Below are positions 16,324 to 26,032 of a stretch of DNA of 51,804 bases, piece after piece. Origin of the DNA: QHWK01 sp035315685 (GTDB lineage Bacteria; Acidobacteriota; Vicinamibacteria; Vicinamibacterales; CAVVIG01). A model generated the notes under the pieces. The model did no database searches. It was not told the origin of the DNA and saw only the letters and a program-made list of their open reading frames with translations. Made by a program: the position numbers and the translations under genes. How positions within the stretch are numbered: the first letter of the stretch is position 1; every line of letters starts with the position of its first letter. The DNA lies in the NCBI GenBank assembly GCA_035315685.1, contig DATFXR010000640.1:1-51804 (forward strand), in the 5' to 3' direction.

Positions 16324-17124
16324 ATGAACCCGGGTCGGGTCTCCATCCTCGTCGGCATTTGTATTCTCTTCGCAGCGATTGATTCCCTGGCCCAGGACAT
16401 CGGCTCGATACTGCCGTCACGAGACATTGGTCCCGGTGTCGTCTACGGTCTGCCCGACGACACCGACTGGACGCAGCGCCTCGTTGAAGTACGGCAGTGG
16501 GTCACTGAATTCCGGTCGTGGCAGAAGTGGGACGTGCAGTGGCACAACAAGAAGGAGCCAGGTTGGATCGGCGCGCGCGAGCGGCGAAAACGGCCGGATC
16601 CCCCGGTGTGGCTGGCTGCCGAATGTGCCGACGCCTCGCTGGATCAGGGACTGCTGGCGTCAGCTTGCCGCGCGCTCATCGACTGGAACGACGACGAGGT
16701 CGTCGCGCAGTTGCGGCGTGACACGGTCACGGCGCGGACGCAGCAGGAAGCGCCGACGAAAAGCCTGTGGTGGGAGCACATCCACCTCGACGCGCTCTGG
16801 CCGATGCCGCAATGGGGCAGCGGCGTGCTCGGCGTGGTCGGCATGCACGCGTCGGTCGACGTCGTCGGCCGTTTCCAGGTCTTCGTTGCGCCTGGCGCGA
16901 TCGTCCTGAATCTCCCGAATGGACAGACGCGCGAGTGGAAGCCGGCGACCGACTGGGGCATCGGCTATCGGCTGCTCGACTTCACGTTTCCGGGGACCGA
17001 TCGCCGTGCGAGCCTGAACCTGAACCTCGCCAAGGCGTGGGTGCTCGCCGATCCCATCGGCGCATTCCCGGCCACAGTGGATCTCCTGGGCTTCTCGCTG
17101 ACGTTCAAGCACGGCAGGAATTAG
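16324..17124 (+). CDS. exported protein of unknown function (266 aa)
   Basis: The product begins with a signal peptide (MNPGRVSILVGICILFAAIDSLAQ). The body is rich in Trp ('DTDWTQRLVEVRQWVTEFRSWQKWDVQWHNKKEPGW'), has two Cys in the 'ECADASLDQGLLASACRALIDW' segment, and ends with beta-rich sequence ('GIGYRLLDFTFPG', 'DLLGFSLTFKHGRN'). No domain was recognised. Its start lies immediately after a sigma-54-like promoter, so it may be the main local target of the convergent activator gene at 17226. Its 3' end runs into a large inverted repeat that contains its stop codon. Confidence 0.75.
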   Translation: MNPGRVSILVGICILFAAIDSLAQDIGSILPSRDIGPGVVYGLPDDTDWTQRLVEVRQWVTEFRSWQKWDVQWHNKKEPGWIGARERRKRPDPPVWLAAECADASLDQGLLASACRALIDWNDDEVVAQLRRDTVTARTQQEAPTKSLWWEHIHLDALWPMPQWGSGVLGVVGMHASVDVVGRFQVFVAPGAIVLNLPNGQTREWKPATDWGIGYRLLDFTFPGTDRRASLNLNLAKAWVLADPIGAFPATVDLLGFSLTFKHGRN

Positions 17125-17214
17125 GAATTTGGAATTTGGAATTTGGAATGCGTGAACCGGTAACGGTCGTCACGGCGTGACGCGCATTCCAAATTCCGAA
17201 TTCCACATTCCTAA
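17121..17214. repeat. large imperfect inverted repeat with GGAATTT heptamers between convergent genes
   Basis: Arms of about 33 bases (17121-17153 and 17181-17214) pair with only a few mismatches around a 27-base loop. The left arm is three tandem copies of GGAATTT (17124-17144) followed by GGAATGCG; the right arm carries the complementary AATTCC series. It is AT-rich in a GC-rich genome and sits between two convergent genes, overlapping the stop of the first. It may be a two-way terminator or a REP-like dispersed element. Confidence 0.7.
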
Positions 17215-17225
17215 TTGCCGTTCTG

Positions 17226-19292
<2,067 letters not shown>

Positions 19293-19345
19293 GGCTGTCC
19301 GTCCGGATGGTGGACGAGACGATACTCGCAGAGGCCGGCCGTTCA

Positions 19346-19361
19346 CTATGCACATACGGCA
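19346..19361 (-). promoter_or_regulatory. 16-bp regulon element (copy 6)
   Basis: On the minus strand it reads TGCCGTATGTGCATAG, 53 nt before the sigma-54 activator start. Confidence 0.58.
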
Positions 19362-19390
19362 TGACCGCAGGGTGCAGAGTGGTCGAGGCG

Positions 19391-20026
19391 TCAGACGATG
19401 CGATGCTTGACGGCGAATTGCACGAGCTCGGCGGAGGTTCGGAGGTGGAGCATCTCCATGATCCGGTACTTGTGGAAGGCCACCGTGCGCGGCACGATGT
19501 TCAGGATCGCGCCAACTTCCTTCATGGAGTGCCCCTTCGCCAGGAGCTTGACCACCTCTCGCTGCCGATCGGTCAGCTGTGCCGCCGAATCCGGCGCCGT
19601 CCCGGCGGCACGGGTCATCGCACCAATCAGACCATCGGCGATGAGCGGCGTGACGTACGACTGGTGACGCGCCACGTCGCGGATGGCCGCGAGCAGCTCG
19701 GAGGCAGCCGACCGCTTCAGCACGTAAGCCGACGCGCCGGCACGAAGCGCTTCCGCGGCGACGTCTGGGTCTTCGTTCATCGTCAGGAAGACGATGCGTG
19801 TGTCCGGCGTCGTCTGCTTGAGTCGTCGAGCCGCTTCGAGACCGTTGAGGAGTGGCATCGCCATGTCGAGCACGACGACGTCCGGCTTCAGGCGGGCCGC
19901 TTCGGCGAGCAGGCGCTGGCCGTCCGCGGCACGGCCGACGACGTCGCAGTGATCCTCGAGCAGCTTCTCGACGGCGTCGAGAAACAACGTGTGATCATCC
20001 GCGAGCAGGATCTGTGGCCGCCTCAT
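19391..20026 (-). CDS. NarL/FixJ-family response regulator (RR3)
   Basis: The start is placed at ATG 20026 (MRRPQILLADDH), 41 codons into a longer open frame. The 211-residue protein has D10/D11, phospho-acceptor D54 ('VVVLDMAMPLL'), a receiver end 'YVLKRSAASELLAAIRDV' and a LuxR HTH ('LTDRQREVVKLLAKGHSMKEVGAIL'). It is the third member of the paralogue set with RR1 and RR2. It is divergent from the degenerate kinase gene at 20272; these two may be a functional pair. Its stop is about 100 bases before the sigma-54 activator start on the same strand, but a regulon element lies in between, so that gene probably has its own promoter. Confidence 0.92.
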   Translation of the reverse strand: MRRPQILLADDHTLFLDAVEKLLEDHCDVVGRAADGQRLLAEAARLKPDVVVLDMAMPLLNGLEAARRLKQTTPDTRIVFLTMNEDPDVAAEALRAGASAYVLKRSAASELLAAIRDVARHQSYVTPLIADGLIGAMTRAAGTAPDSAAQLTDRQREVVKLLAKGHSMKEVGAILNIVPRTVAFHKYRIMEMLHLRTSAELVQFAVKHRIV

Positions 20027-20271
20027 GATCGCCTTTCGATCGCTGCGATCGTACGCGAAAACACGCTCACGGCACAGCCGATACGACGGCGGCTCGGACG
20101 CGAACGAGTCCTGTCCAGCGGTGCCGATAAAGTGCCGAAAGGCCGTCACCTGCCGGGAGTCGTCTTATTGCGGCGTTCTTGCGAATCGGCGCAACTGCTT
20201 CTGCTGTATGGGATTGAAAGAAGGAGTCAGGGGACGGGTGAGGGCACGGGCAATGCTCCTCACCTCTGTTG

Positions 20272-21372
20272 ATGACCGACCCGACGTTCCTCCCTCCGCT
20301 CGACGTGTACCGATCGCTCGTCGCTGACGCCGCTGAAGGGATCACGATCGTCGATCCCCGCGGCACGATCCTCTTCGAGAACCACGCCGCCGTCCGCCTG
20401 TTCGGATGGGAAACCGGCATCGGCCGGCGGCTGTTCGACACGATTCACGCAACCGCGCTCACGCGGATGCGACAGACCATCAATGACGTCGTCGGCACAC
20501 CCGCCCTGCGCAAGCAGGTGACGGTGCGGCTGCGCCATCGCGACGGGCGGTGGCTCATGGTCCGGGCGACGTGTCATCGGATCGATCCGGCGGACGCCCC
20601 GTTGGCGGCGGTGCACTGGATCGACATCAGTGATTACGACCTGCTCGAAACACGCCTCCGTCACGTGCAGAAACTGCTGACGCTCGGCCGGATGATCTCG
20701 ACGGTGGCCGACGATCTCGATGCGGCGCTGGGGACGATTCGCCTGCACCTCGTTGCGCTGATCGAATCGCGGCTCGATGAACTGCGCCGTTTCCGCCTGG
20801 AATCCATCCTCCGAGCGACCAGCGCGGCGTCGGTCGTCGCGAGCACGTTGCGAGGCTACGCCCGCACGGCGCCGATCGTCGCCGATCGGATCGACGTCAA
20901 CGATCTCCTTCACGCCATTCGACTCCAGCTCGAAAACGAAGGATGGCTGGTGACGACGCTCAGCGCGGGCCGAAACAGCGTGCTCGTGGATCGCCGGTGC
21001 CTGCAGGACGCGCTCATCGATCTCGTGCGCGCGTTCCATCATGCGCTGCCACCGGACACCATCGTCACGATGACGAGTCGAACGCCACCGTCGGGTCTGC
21101 CGGGAACACGGGAGGGCACTCACGTCGTCATCGAAGTCGGCCATTCACAAGCCAGCAATGCACGCGACACGGAGTCGTTCGAGCCGTGGGGCGTCAAGGC
21201 GGCAACCGGCGCGATCATGCTCGCGATCGCGACCCTCGAGGATGCGGTCGGTTACTTCAGTGGCTCGGTCGAGGTGACCTCGACACGGCCGGCGCCGTCG
21301 GCCGTCCGCGTCTGGCTGCCGATCGAGCCGACGGCAGAGAATCCGACATCGGAGGAGCCGACATCCGCCTGA
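20272..21372 (+). CDS. PAS-domain degenerate histidine kinase (pseudokinase)
   Basis: The ATG at 20272 is used (a TTG at 20269 is in frame). A PAS domain covers about residues 10-125 ('LVADAAEGITIVDPRGTILFENHAAVRLFGWE'). A HisKA-like helix follows at 'LGRMISTVADDLDAALGTI'; the NtrB-type motif is A-H-D-[FL]-N-N, so the phospho-acceptor His is replaced by Asp near residue 146. The HATPase region lacks a recognisable N-box Asn ('CLQDALIDLVRAFHHAL') and G1 box. It therefore probably cannot autophosphorylate and may act as a sensor adaptor for RR3, encoded divergently. The overall kinase ancestry is fairly clear; loss of activity is inference from missing residues. Confidence 0.72.
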   Translation: MTDPTFLPPLDVYRSLVADAAEGITIVDPRGTILFENHAAVRLFGWETGIGRRLFDTIHATALTRMRQTINDVVGTPALRKQVTVRLRHRDGRWLMVRATCHRIDPADAPLAAVHWIDISDYDLLETRLRHVQKLLTLGRMISTVADDLDAALGTIRLHLVALIESRLDELRRFRLESILRATSAASVVASTLRGYARTAPIVADRIDVNDLLHAIRLQLENEGWLVTTLSAGRNSVLVDRRCLQDALIDLVRAFHHALPPDTIVTMTSRTPPSGLPGTREGTHVVIEVGHSQASNARDTESFEPWGVKAATGAIMLAIATLEDAVGYFSGSVEVTSTRPAPSAVRVWLPIEPTAENPTSEEPTSA

Positions 21373-21395
21373 GCGATTCGCACGCGTCGCGTACC

Positions 21396-21411
21396 TGCCG
21401 GATCTGCATAG
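21396..21411 (+). promoter_or_regulatory. 16-bp regulon element (copy 7)
   Basis: TGCCGGATCTGCATAG ends exactly 33 nt before the DUF2780 gene start. Confidence 0.62.
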
Positions 21412-21444
21412 CCCGCCGGCGATTGGCCTGAAATCATTCGCCGC

Positions 21445-21912
21445 ATGGCTCGAATGATCAAATCGTCGTTGCTCGTCGTGTCTCTGATCGCGCTCGTGGC
21501 ACCCTGTGGTCTGTTGGCACAGGGATCGGGCGGCAAAGGGCCGAGTGCTGATCTCATTACGCCGCTCGCGAAGGAGTTGAGCGCATCCCCGAAAGTGGCG
21601 GAAGGCGCGGCCGGTTCGCTGTTCGCGCTCGCCAAGACGCGGCTCAGCCCAGCCGACTTCAGCAAGCTTGCTGGCGCTGTTCCCGGGATGGATCAGATGA
21701 TTGCTGCCGCGCCGAAGGCGACATCGCCGGCCGTCGCGGCGGCGTCGGCGCTGGGTGGCGAGGCGGCCGGGCTCGCGAGCGCCGCCAGCGCGTTCTCGGC
21801 GCTCGGATTGAAGCCGGAGCTCGTCGCCAAGGCGATCCCGATCCTCACGCAGTATGTCGGCAAGATGGGAGGACCGGCGCTCGCCTCGCTGCTCGGCGGC
21901 GTCCTGAAATAA
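21445..21912 (+). CDS. exported DUF2780 (VcgC/VcgE-like) protein
   Basis: The 155-residue product has a signal peptide (to about residue 26, ...GLLAQ) and a DUF2780-like body: 'ITPLAKELSASPKVAEGAAGSLFALAKTRLSPADFSKLAGAVPGMDQMIAAAP' followed by an Ala/Gly-rich helix and 'FSALGLKPELVAKAIPILTQYV'. The family is a small helical exported protein of unknown function, first noted in Vibrio cassettes. It is the first gene of a run with a lipoprotein (8 nt later) and an MscS channel (41 nt after that), suggesting an envelope-related operon under the regulon element. Confidence 0.82.
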   Translation: MARMIKSSLLVVSLIALVAPCGLLAQGSGGKGPSADLITPLAKELSASPKVAEGAAGSLFALAKTRLSPADFSKLAGAVPGMDQMIAAAPKATSPAVAAASALGGEAAGLASAASAFSALGLKPELVAKAIPILTQYVGKMGGPALASLLGGVLK

Positions 21913-21919
21913 GCCGCGG

Positions 21920-22585
21920 ATGCGGAGCCGCGTAGCGTGTCTGGTTGCGCTGAGCGCAGCGCTTTGCTCGTCGTGTGCGCCGAATCACACGGTGCCCGTC
22001 GATCGGCAGATCTATTCGACGATTGACACCTCGCCGTTCCAGCGCGTCTTCGTTGCGGGCTTCGTCGTCAGCGGCAGCAACGCGATCGACACCAGCGTGG
22101 AGACAGTGCGGCTGCTGCGCAGTCAGCTGCGGTCGCAATCACGCCTGCGGGTGATCGAGAGCGATCCGATCGAGCTGTCCGACCCCGATACCGCTTCCGA
22201 CGTCGCCTACTGGCGCCGGATCGGTGAGGAGTTTCAGGAACCGCTCGTCGTCACGGGCACGGCCGTGTTCAAGCCGGTGAGCCGTGCCCGCTCGTCGTTG
22301 CAAGTCGCCGAGATCGACTCGGCGTCCCTGCGGCGGCGCGAAGTGCCGACTCGCGTCTACATTCAGCAATCGGGTTATCGGCTGCGTCTCGACGTCGCGT
22401 TCATCGACGGCCGCACCGGCGTGACGATGCGCACCGAGACGATGCAGGAAGAAGTGCTCTACGGAGCCGAGCAGCAGGTGCCCGCACTCTCGGGTTATTT
22501 CGATCTCATGAACCGTATTCTGCCAAGCTTCCTCGCTGCGGTCGTCGATCATCGCGTCGAAGGAACTCGCGTCCTCCTCAAGTAA
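21920..22585 (+). CDS. probable lipoprotein of unknown function (221 aa)
   Basis: The N-terminus is a signal sequence with a possible lipobox (Cys 19 in 'ALCSSCAP', a weak match because Cys rather than Leu is at -3). The mature part contains 'RVFVAGFVVSGSNAIDTSVETVRLLRSQLRSQSRLRVI', a helix-rich stretch with similarity in style to proteins that gather oligomers in the periplasm (GNA1162/CsgG-like alpha/beta), and 'LRLDVAFIDGRTGVTMRTETMQEEVLYG'. I could not name the family with certainty. It starts 8 nt after the DUF2780 stop, so the genes are almost certainly co-transcribed. Confidence 0.78.
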   Translation: MRSRVACLVALSAALCSSCAPNHTVPVDRQIYSTIDTSPFQRVFVAGFVVSGSNAIDTSVETVRLLRSQLRSQSRLRVIESDPIELSDPDTASDVAYWRRIGEEFQEPLVVTGTAVFKPVSRARSSLQVAEIDSASLRRREVPTRVYIQQSGYRLRLDVAFIDGRTGVTMRTETMQEEVLYGAEQQVPALSGYFDLMNRILPSFLAAVVDHRVEGTRVLLK

Positions 22586-22626
22586 CGCGACTGCCGGCGG
22601 GGCAGGGTGTGGGCACCGGAGACATC

Positions 22627-23466
22627 ATGAACGTGCAGCAGTTCATACAATCAACGCTGCTCGCAATGGGACGGCTCGGCCTGCAGATCGGCGGCGCGAT
22701 CGCCTTGTGGTTGATCGGTCGCCGGCTCATCCAGTTCGTGCTGCGCCTGGCACGGTCGTGGCTGGAGCGCCACGTCGTCGACGCGACGCTGGTCCGCTAT
22801 CTGGAGACCACGACGTCGGTGCTGCTGAACGTCGCGCTGGTCATCACGATCCTCGGTTCGTTCGGAGTCCAGACGACAACGTTCGCGGCGGTGGTCGCCG
22901 CCGGCGGCGTGGCCATCGGCGTCGCCTGGGGCGGCCTGCTCGCCAACTTTGCCGCCGGGGTGTTCCTGGTCGTGCTGCGGCCGTTCAAGGTGGGCGACGC
23001 GGTCACCGCGGGCGGTGTCACCGGCACCGTGGAATCGATCGGCCTCTTCGGCACGGTGATCAACTCACCCGACAACGTGCAGACGATCGTCTCCAACAAC
23101 AAGATCTTCGCCGAGACGATCCAGAATTTCTCGGCGAATCCTTACCGGCGCGTCGATCTCGGCGTGACGATCAACAACGCTGTCGATCACCGGGACGCCA
23201 TTCGACTGCTCAAGTTCCGGCTGTCGCAGATTCCCAACGTCTTGTCGTCACCGGCGCCGGAAGTGGACGTCCTGCAACTGACCCCCGCCGGACCGCTGCT
23301 CTGCGTCCGCCCGTGTTGCGGCAACGCACACTACGGTCAGGTGTACTTCGACACGATCCGGATGATTCGCGAAGCGTTCAACGAGGCGGGATTTCCGGTC
23401 GCGGTGCAGGGCCTGCAGATTCAGACGAGCGGCATGGATATGATCGGCTCCCACGTCACGCATTGA
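22627..23466 (+). CDS. small-conductance mechanosensitive channel, MscS family
   Basis: The ATG at 22627 follows GGAG at a suitable distance; GTG 22609 is an alternative. The 279-residue protein has three membrane helices, the pore-lining helix pattern 'AAGGVAIGVAWGGLLANFAAGVFLVVLRPFKVGD' and the beta domain segment 'GTVESIGLFGTVINSPDNVQTIVSNNKIF', then a cytoplasmic alpha/beta end. It is close to the E. coli MscS length (286). It should open on hypoosmotic shock and release small solutes. It is the last gene of the operon with DUF2780 and the lipoprotein. Confidence 0.93.
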   Translation: MNVQQFIQSTLLAMGRLGLQIGGAIALWLIGRRLIQFVLRLARSWLERHVVDATLVRYLETTTSVLLNVALVITILGSFGVQTTTFAAVVAAGGVAIGVAWGGLLANFAAGVFLVVLRPFKVGDAVTAGGVTGTVESIGLFGTVINSPDNVQTIVSNNKIFAETIQNFSANPYRRVDLGVTINNAVDHRDAIRLLKFRLSQIPNVLSSPAPEVDVLQLTPAGPLLCVRPCCGNAHYGQVYFDTIRMIREAFNEAGFPVAVQGLQIQTSGMDMIGSHVTH

Positions 23467-23476
23467 GGGGCCCGCC

Positions 23477-23503
23477 GGGCTGGCGACCAGACGGTGCCAG
23501 CCC
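23477..23503. terminator. GC-rich hairpin between convergent genes
   Basis: GGGCTGGC (23477-23484) pairs with GCCAGCCC (23496-23503) around an 11-base loop, between the MscS stop and the stop of the convergent barrel gene. No T-run follows, so it is a terminator-like rather than a classical intrinsic terminator. Confidence 0.45.
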
Positions 23504-23518
23504 CGACGTGCCGGCGCC

Positions 23519-24226
23519 TTACCGCGGGCCGCCGAACCTGAAGGTGACGCCGCCGGAGAAGGCCAGCTGGTTGGAATAGTCGGCGTTGCCGATCACCCAG
23601 CAGGTTGGATAGAACGGATCGCACCAGAGGCCGTCCGCATCGCTCTTGATGTAGGTCGGTGTCCAGCGCAGGCTGGCCTTCACACCGACGACCGGGCTGA
23701 AATAGGCCTTGATGCCGCCGCCCCATGTCGAAGAGAACTTCGAGAAACCGTTGATACGGGCCTGAGCGCTGCTCACCGGCAGCGACGCGTCGAAGTCTCC
23801 TGGCACATAGTGGGTTGCTCCGAGGCCGCCGAACAGGAAGGGACGCAGCCTCGACTCGTGGGTGCCGAAGTTGTAGACGAGATTGCCGTGGTAGTTGTCG
23901 ACGTTCTGATTGGCGATCTTCCTGGTCGGCGCCGGATCGCTGATTTCGAGCGAGCTGAACTGCCGGTTGAACAGGAACTCAGCTTCCCAGTTCTCGGTGA
24001 AGAAGCCGCCCACCGTGAAGCCGAACGATCCGCCGCGCGTGATGTCGAGCGAGTTGTAGACCGAGCCGAGCACGATGCGGCTCTGCGACGCGTTGATCCC
24101 TTCGCTTTCGGTGTAGCCCGCCTCGAAGCTTGCCTCGATTTGTGCCGACGCAGGCACCGCCGCGATCGCCAGCAGCCAAACCGACAGCATTGCCGCCACA
24201 CCGATCCTGCGAATCTGTGTTCTCAT
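23519..24226 (-). CDS. outer-membrane beta-barrel protein (OmpA/OmpW-like fold)
   Basis: The start is ATG 24226, preceded by GGGAGAT and marking the signal peptide MRTQIRRIGVAAMLSVWLLAIAAVPASA; the frame continues upstream through the preceding gene region. The 235-residue product is strand-rich: 'FGFTVGGFFTENWEAEFLFNRQFSSLEI', 'YHGNLVYNFGTHESRLRPFLFGGLGATHYVPGDFDAS', 'TWGGGIKAYFSPVVGVKASLRWTPTYI', with final 'NQLAFSGGVTFRFGGPR'. This is the pattern of eight- to ten-stranded outer-membrane barrels. Two Cys ('GLWCDPFYPTCWV') may form a loop disulfide. It is the third gene of a minus-strand operon. Confidence 0.82.
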   Translation of the reverse strand: MRTQIRRIGVAAMLSVWLLAIAAVPASAQIEASFEAGYTESEGINASQSRIVLGSVYNSLDITRGGSFGFTVGGFFTENWEAEFLFNRQFSSLEISDPAPTRKIANQNVDNYHGNLVYNFGTHESRLRPFLFGGLGATHYVPGDFDASLPVSSAQARINGFSKFSSTWGGGIKAYFSPVVGVKASLRWTPTYIKSDADGLWCDPFYPTCWVIGNADYSNQLAFSGGVTFRFGGPR

Positions 24227-24240
24227 GCGGATCTCCCTCG

Positions 24241-24870
24241 TTACCCTTTCTCTGATTTCACCGTGGTGAGCCGCACCGGTTCGCTGGAGTAGTTCTCGAG
24301 CTCCACGGTTTTCTTTTTCTTGTCGAAGGTGATCTTGGTGGCGTAGGCCATCTTGCCTTCGCCATTGCCGTCCTTGTCGAGCTGGACCTGGATGAGCGTG
24401 AATGGATAATCGACGGTCCTCGGCTGGTTGCGCAATTCGGCGAACGACATGTAGCGATCGAACGCCATCACGATGCGGTGTCCACCTTCGGGCAGCGCCG
24501 TATGCCATGCGTACTTGACGTCCCATCCCAGCCGAAGATTGTGTGGATCCGGACCCATGTAGTTCGGAAAACGCAGACGGCCTTTTGCCGGCATCTTCAC
24601 GAGCGTCTTGAGCAGCTCGTCCTGTCCCTTCTCCATCATGGTCGTGATGACGCGCTCACGCTCGGCGCCGGTCGACCAGTTGGTGAGGCGGATTTCGACG
24701 ATGCCGGACGAGCCCGGTCCGATGTTGCTCATGTTCACGGCGAACGCCGTGAGACGGAGCGGCAGCGCGGGTGCCTGCGGTGACTGCTGCGCCTTCAGAT
24801 TCACGCCGCCCGATCCGGAGAGGACGGCGATCGCCAGGCCGGCCACGAACGTTCGTATCGTTTGCTGCAT
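24241..24870 (-). CDS. exported protein of unknown function (209 aa)
   Basis: The ATG at 24870 is preceded by GGAGA at good spacing and starts a signal peptide (MQQTIRTFVAGLAIAVLSGSGGVNLKAQQ). The mature part has 'LTAFAVNMSNIGPGSSGIVEIRLTNWSTGAERERVITTMMEKGQDELLKTLVKMPAKGRLRFP' in segments, 'HRIVMAFDRYMSFAELRN' and 'TLIQVQLDKDGNGEGKMAYATKITFDKKKKTVELENYSSEPVRL'. It reads as a beta-sandwich-like exported protein; no family is named with confidence. It is 14 nt before the barrel gene start and 34 nt after the previous gene, consistent with one operon. Confidence 0.8.
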   Translation of the reverse strand: MQQTIRTFVAGLAIAVLSGSGGVNLKAQQSPQAPALPLRLTAFAVNMSNIGPGSSGIVEIRLTNWSTGAERERVITTMMEKGQDELLKTLVKMPAKGRLRFPNYMGPDPHNLRLGWDVKYAWHTALPEGGHRIVMAFDRYMSFAELRNQPRTVDYPFTLIQVQLDKDGNGEGKMAYATKITFDKKKKTVELENYSSEPVRLTTVKSEKG

Positions 24871-24904
24871 CGGCGTCTCCGCGGGCTGCACGCGTCGTGG
24901 CGGG

Positions 24905-25459
24905 TTACTTCTTCGCGGGAACGATGCTCATGAGCACCGCCTCGGTGTAGGTGATGTCCAGCTTGTCGCCAGGCTTGACGCCTTCGAGGTTCTTCTTGTC
25001 CTCGATCTTGCGCGTGACCGTGCGTCCGTCGTCGGTCATCACGGTGATCGAAGGCACCGCGGGATCGATTGACTTGACGGTGACGGTCTTCTTGATCTGC
25101 GCGCTCATCGTGCCGCTGGGCGTCGGCCCACGGCCGCGGGTGATCGCCGCTTCTCCGGTCGTGCCGGCGGCCGCTGCGCCGGGCTTCTGGATCTGCACGA
25201 CGATCGACGCGACATAGGTCATCTCGATCGAATCGCCGACCTTGAACTCGTTGAAGCGCTGGATCTCCGGTCCGGCGGTGAAGGTGTCCTCGTCGCCATC
25301 CTTGAAGCGCAAGGTGACAGTGCGACTGGTCTGGTCGATGGCCTGAATCGTCGCAGTCTCACGCAACGTCTGCGACTTCGAGATCGGTTGTTGTGCGAGC
25401 GCCGAGGCGGATGCGGCAGCCAGCAGCACGGTGAGAGCGGCAGTTCGAACTTTCGTCAT
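24905..25459 (-). CDS. exported protein of unknown function (184 aa)
   Basis: The ATG at 25459 is preceded by GGGAGG and starts a signal peptide (MTKVRTAALTVLLAAASASALAQ). The mature protein has two similar beta-rich halves, each pairing an 'ATIQAIDQTSRTVTLRFKDGDEDTF' / 'VTVKSIDPAVPSITVMTDDGRTVTRKI' strand series with a 'VGDSIEMTY' / 'PGDKLDITY' strand. This internal repeat suggests a duplicated small beta domain. It is the first gene of the minus-strand operon, with regulon element copy 8 ending 49 nt upstream. Confidence 0.82.
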   Translation of the reverse strand: MTKVRTAALTVLLAAASASALAQQPISKSQTLRETATIQAIDQTSRTVTLRFKDGDEDTFTAGPEIQRFNEFKVGDSIEMTYVASIVVQIQKPGAAAAGTTGEAAITRGRGPTPSGTMSAQIKKTVTVKSIDPAVPSITVMTDDGRTVTRKIEDKKNLEGVKPGDKLDITYTEAVLMSIVPAKK

Positions 25460-25508
25460 ACGTCCTCCCGACAAACAGGCGGATGTTACGGGGCGTGGGT
25501 CGCAGGGT

Positions 25509-25524
25509 CTATGCACATTCGGCA
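25509..25524 (-). promoter_or_regulatory. 16-bp regulon element (copy 8)
   Basis: On the minus strand it reads TGCCGAATGTGCATAG and points to the operon starting at 25459. A plus-strand copy begins two bases away at 25527. Confidence 0.6.
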
Positions 25525-25526
25525 GA

Positions 25527-25542
25527 TGCCGAATTCGCACAG
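25527..25542 (+). promoter_or_regulatory. 16-bp regulon element, one mismatch (copy 9)
   Basis: TGCCGAATTCGCACAG differs from consensus by one base (GCACAG for GCATAG) and ends 38 nt before the small ORF at 25581. It is back to back with copy 8, forming a near-palindromic divergent pair. Confidence 0.5.
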
Positions 25543-25580
25543 ACGGCAGCCGATTGCGAGCGTTACGGTTCCTTAGCGTC

Positions 25581-25808
25581 ATGCAGACGATCGGGCATGC
25601 ACTGGCGGTCCTGCGCGGTCTCGTGACTGCTCCCTGGCGGCGCATCAGGAAATCGGAGACCGTCTACTTTCTTCGCCTCCTCCGCATCGCCCGGCGTGGC
25701 GATCCACAGGCGAGGTTTACGGCCACACTGGCATGGCTCGATCGCGCGTCACGGACCAGTGACGCGACGCGAACGGCGTCCGTTGACGCGCATGCCGAAA
25801 ACGCATAG
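25581..25808 (+). CDS. small basic protein of unknown function (75 aa)
   Basis: The product is Arg-rich with 'YFLRLLRIARRGDPQARFTATLAWLDRA' in the middle, a likely amphipathic helix pair. No family is recognised and no SD is seen. Support comes from a regulon element 38 nt upstream, close to the 33-36 nt spacing seen at other genes. The stop codon is the TAG of the next element copy (25793-25808). It may be a real small gene or a decaying fragment. Confidence 0.4.
   Translation: MQTIGHALAVLRGLVTAPWRRIRKSETVYFLRLLRIARRGDPQARFTATLAWLDRASRTSDATRTASVDAHAENA
25793..25808 (+). promoter_or_regulatory. 16-bp regulon element (copy 10)
   Basis: TGCCGAAAACGCATAG overlaps the end of the small ORF. The next clear gene downstream is the FGE-like gene, 224 nt away, so either the leader is long or the true target is not recognised. 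Confidence 0.5.
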
Positions 25809-26032
25809 TCGCGCGGATGTGTGTGCATAAGATCGCCCTGTCACAGCCGTCGGGTGAGCGTCGCTTCCCAAGGGGCGGCGCTCACGAACGCGCAGTCCTG
25901 AGTGGCTGCCGGGTGGCGTCACGGTAGCGTAGCGGCCGCGCGTTGCGCTACCTGACGTCCGCCGAACGATCGGCGCCCGCCGAATCCGCATTCCCTCGCG
26001 ATCCGGACCAACCCAGTGATAGGGTTCCAGCA

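Noticed and set aside
16616..16631. TGCCGAATGTGCCGAC inside the 16324 gene
   Set aside because: Only the first 12 positions match; the last four do not, and it is within codons.
22751..22766. TGGCACGGTCGTGGC as a sigma-54 promoter
   Set aside because: It lies inside the MscS coding region and has GG-N10-GC only by GC-rich composition.
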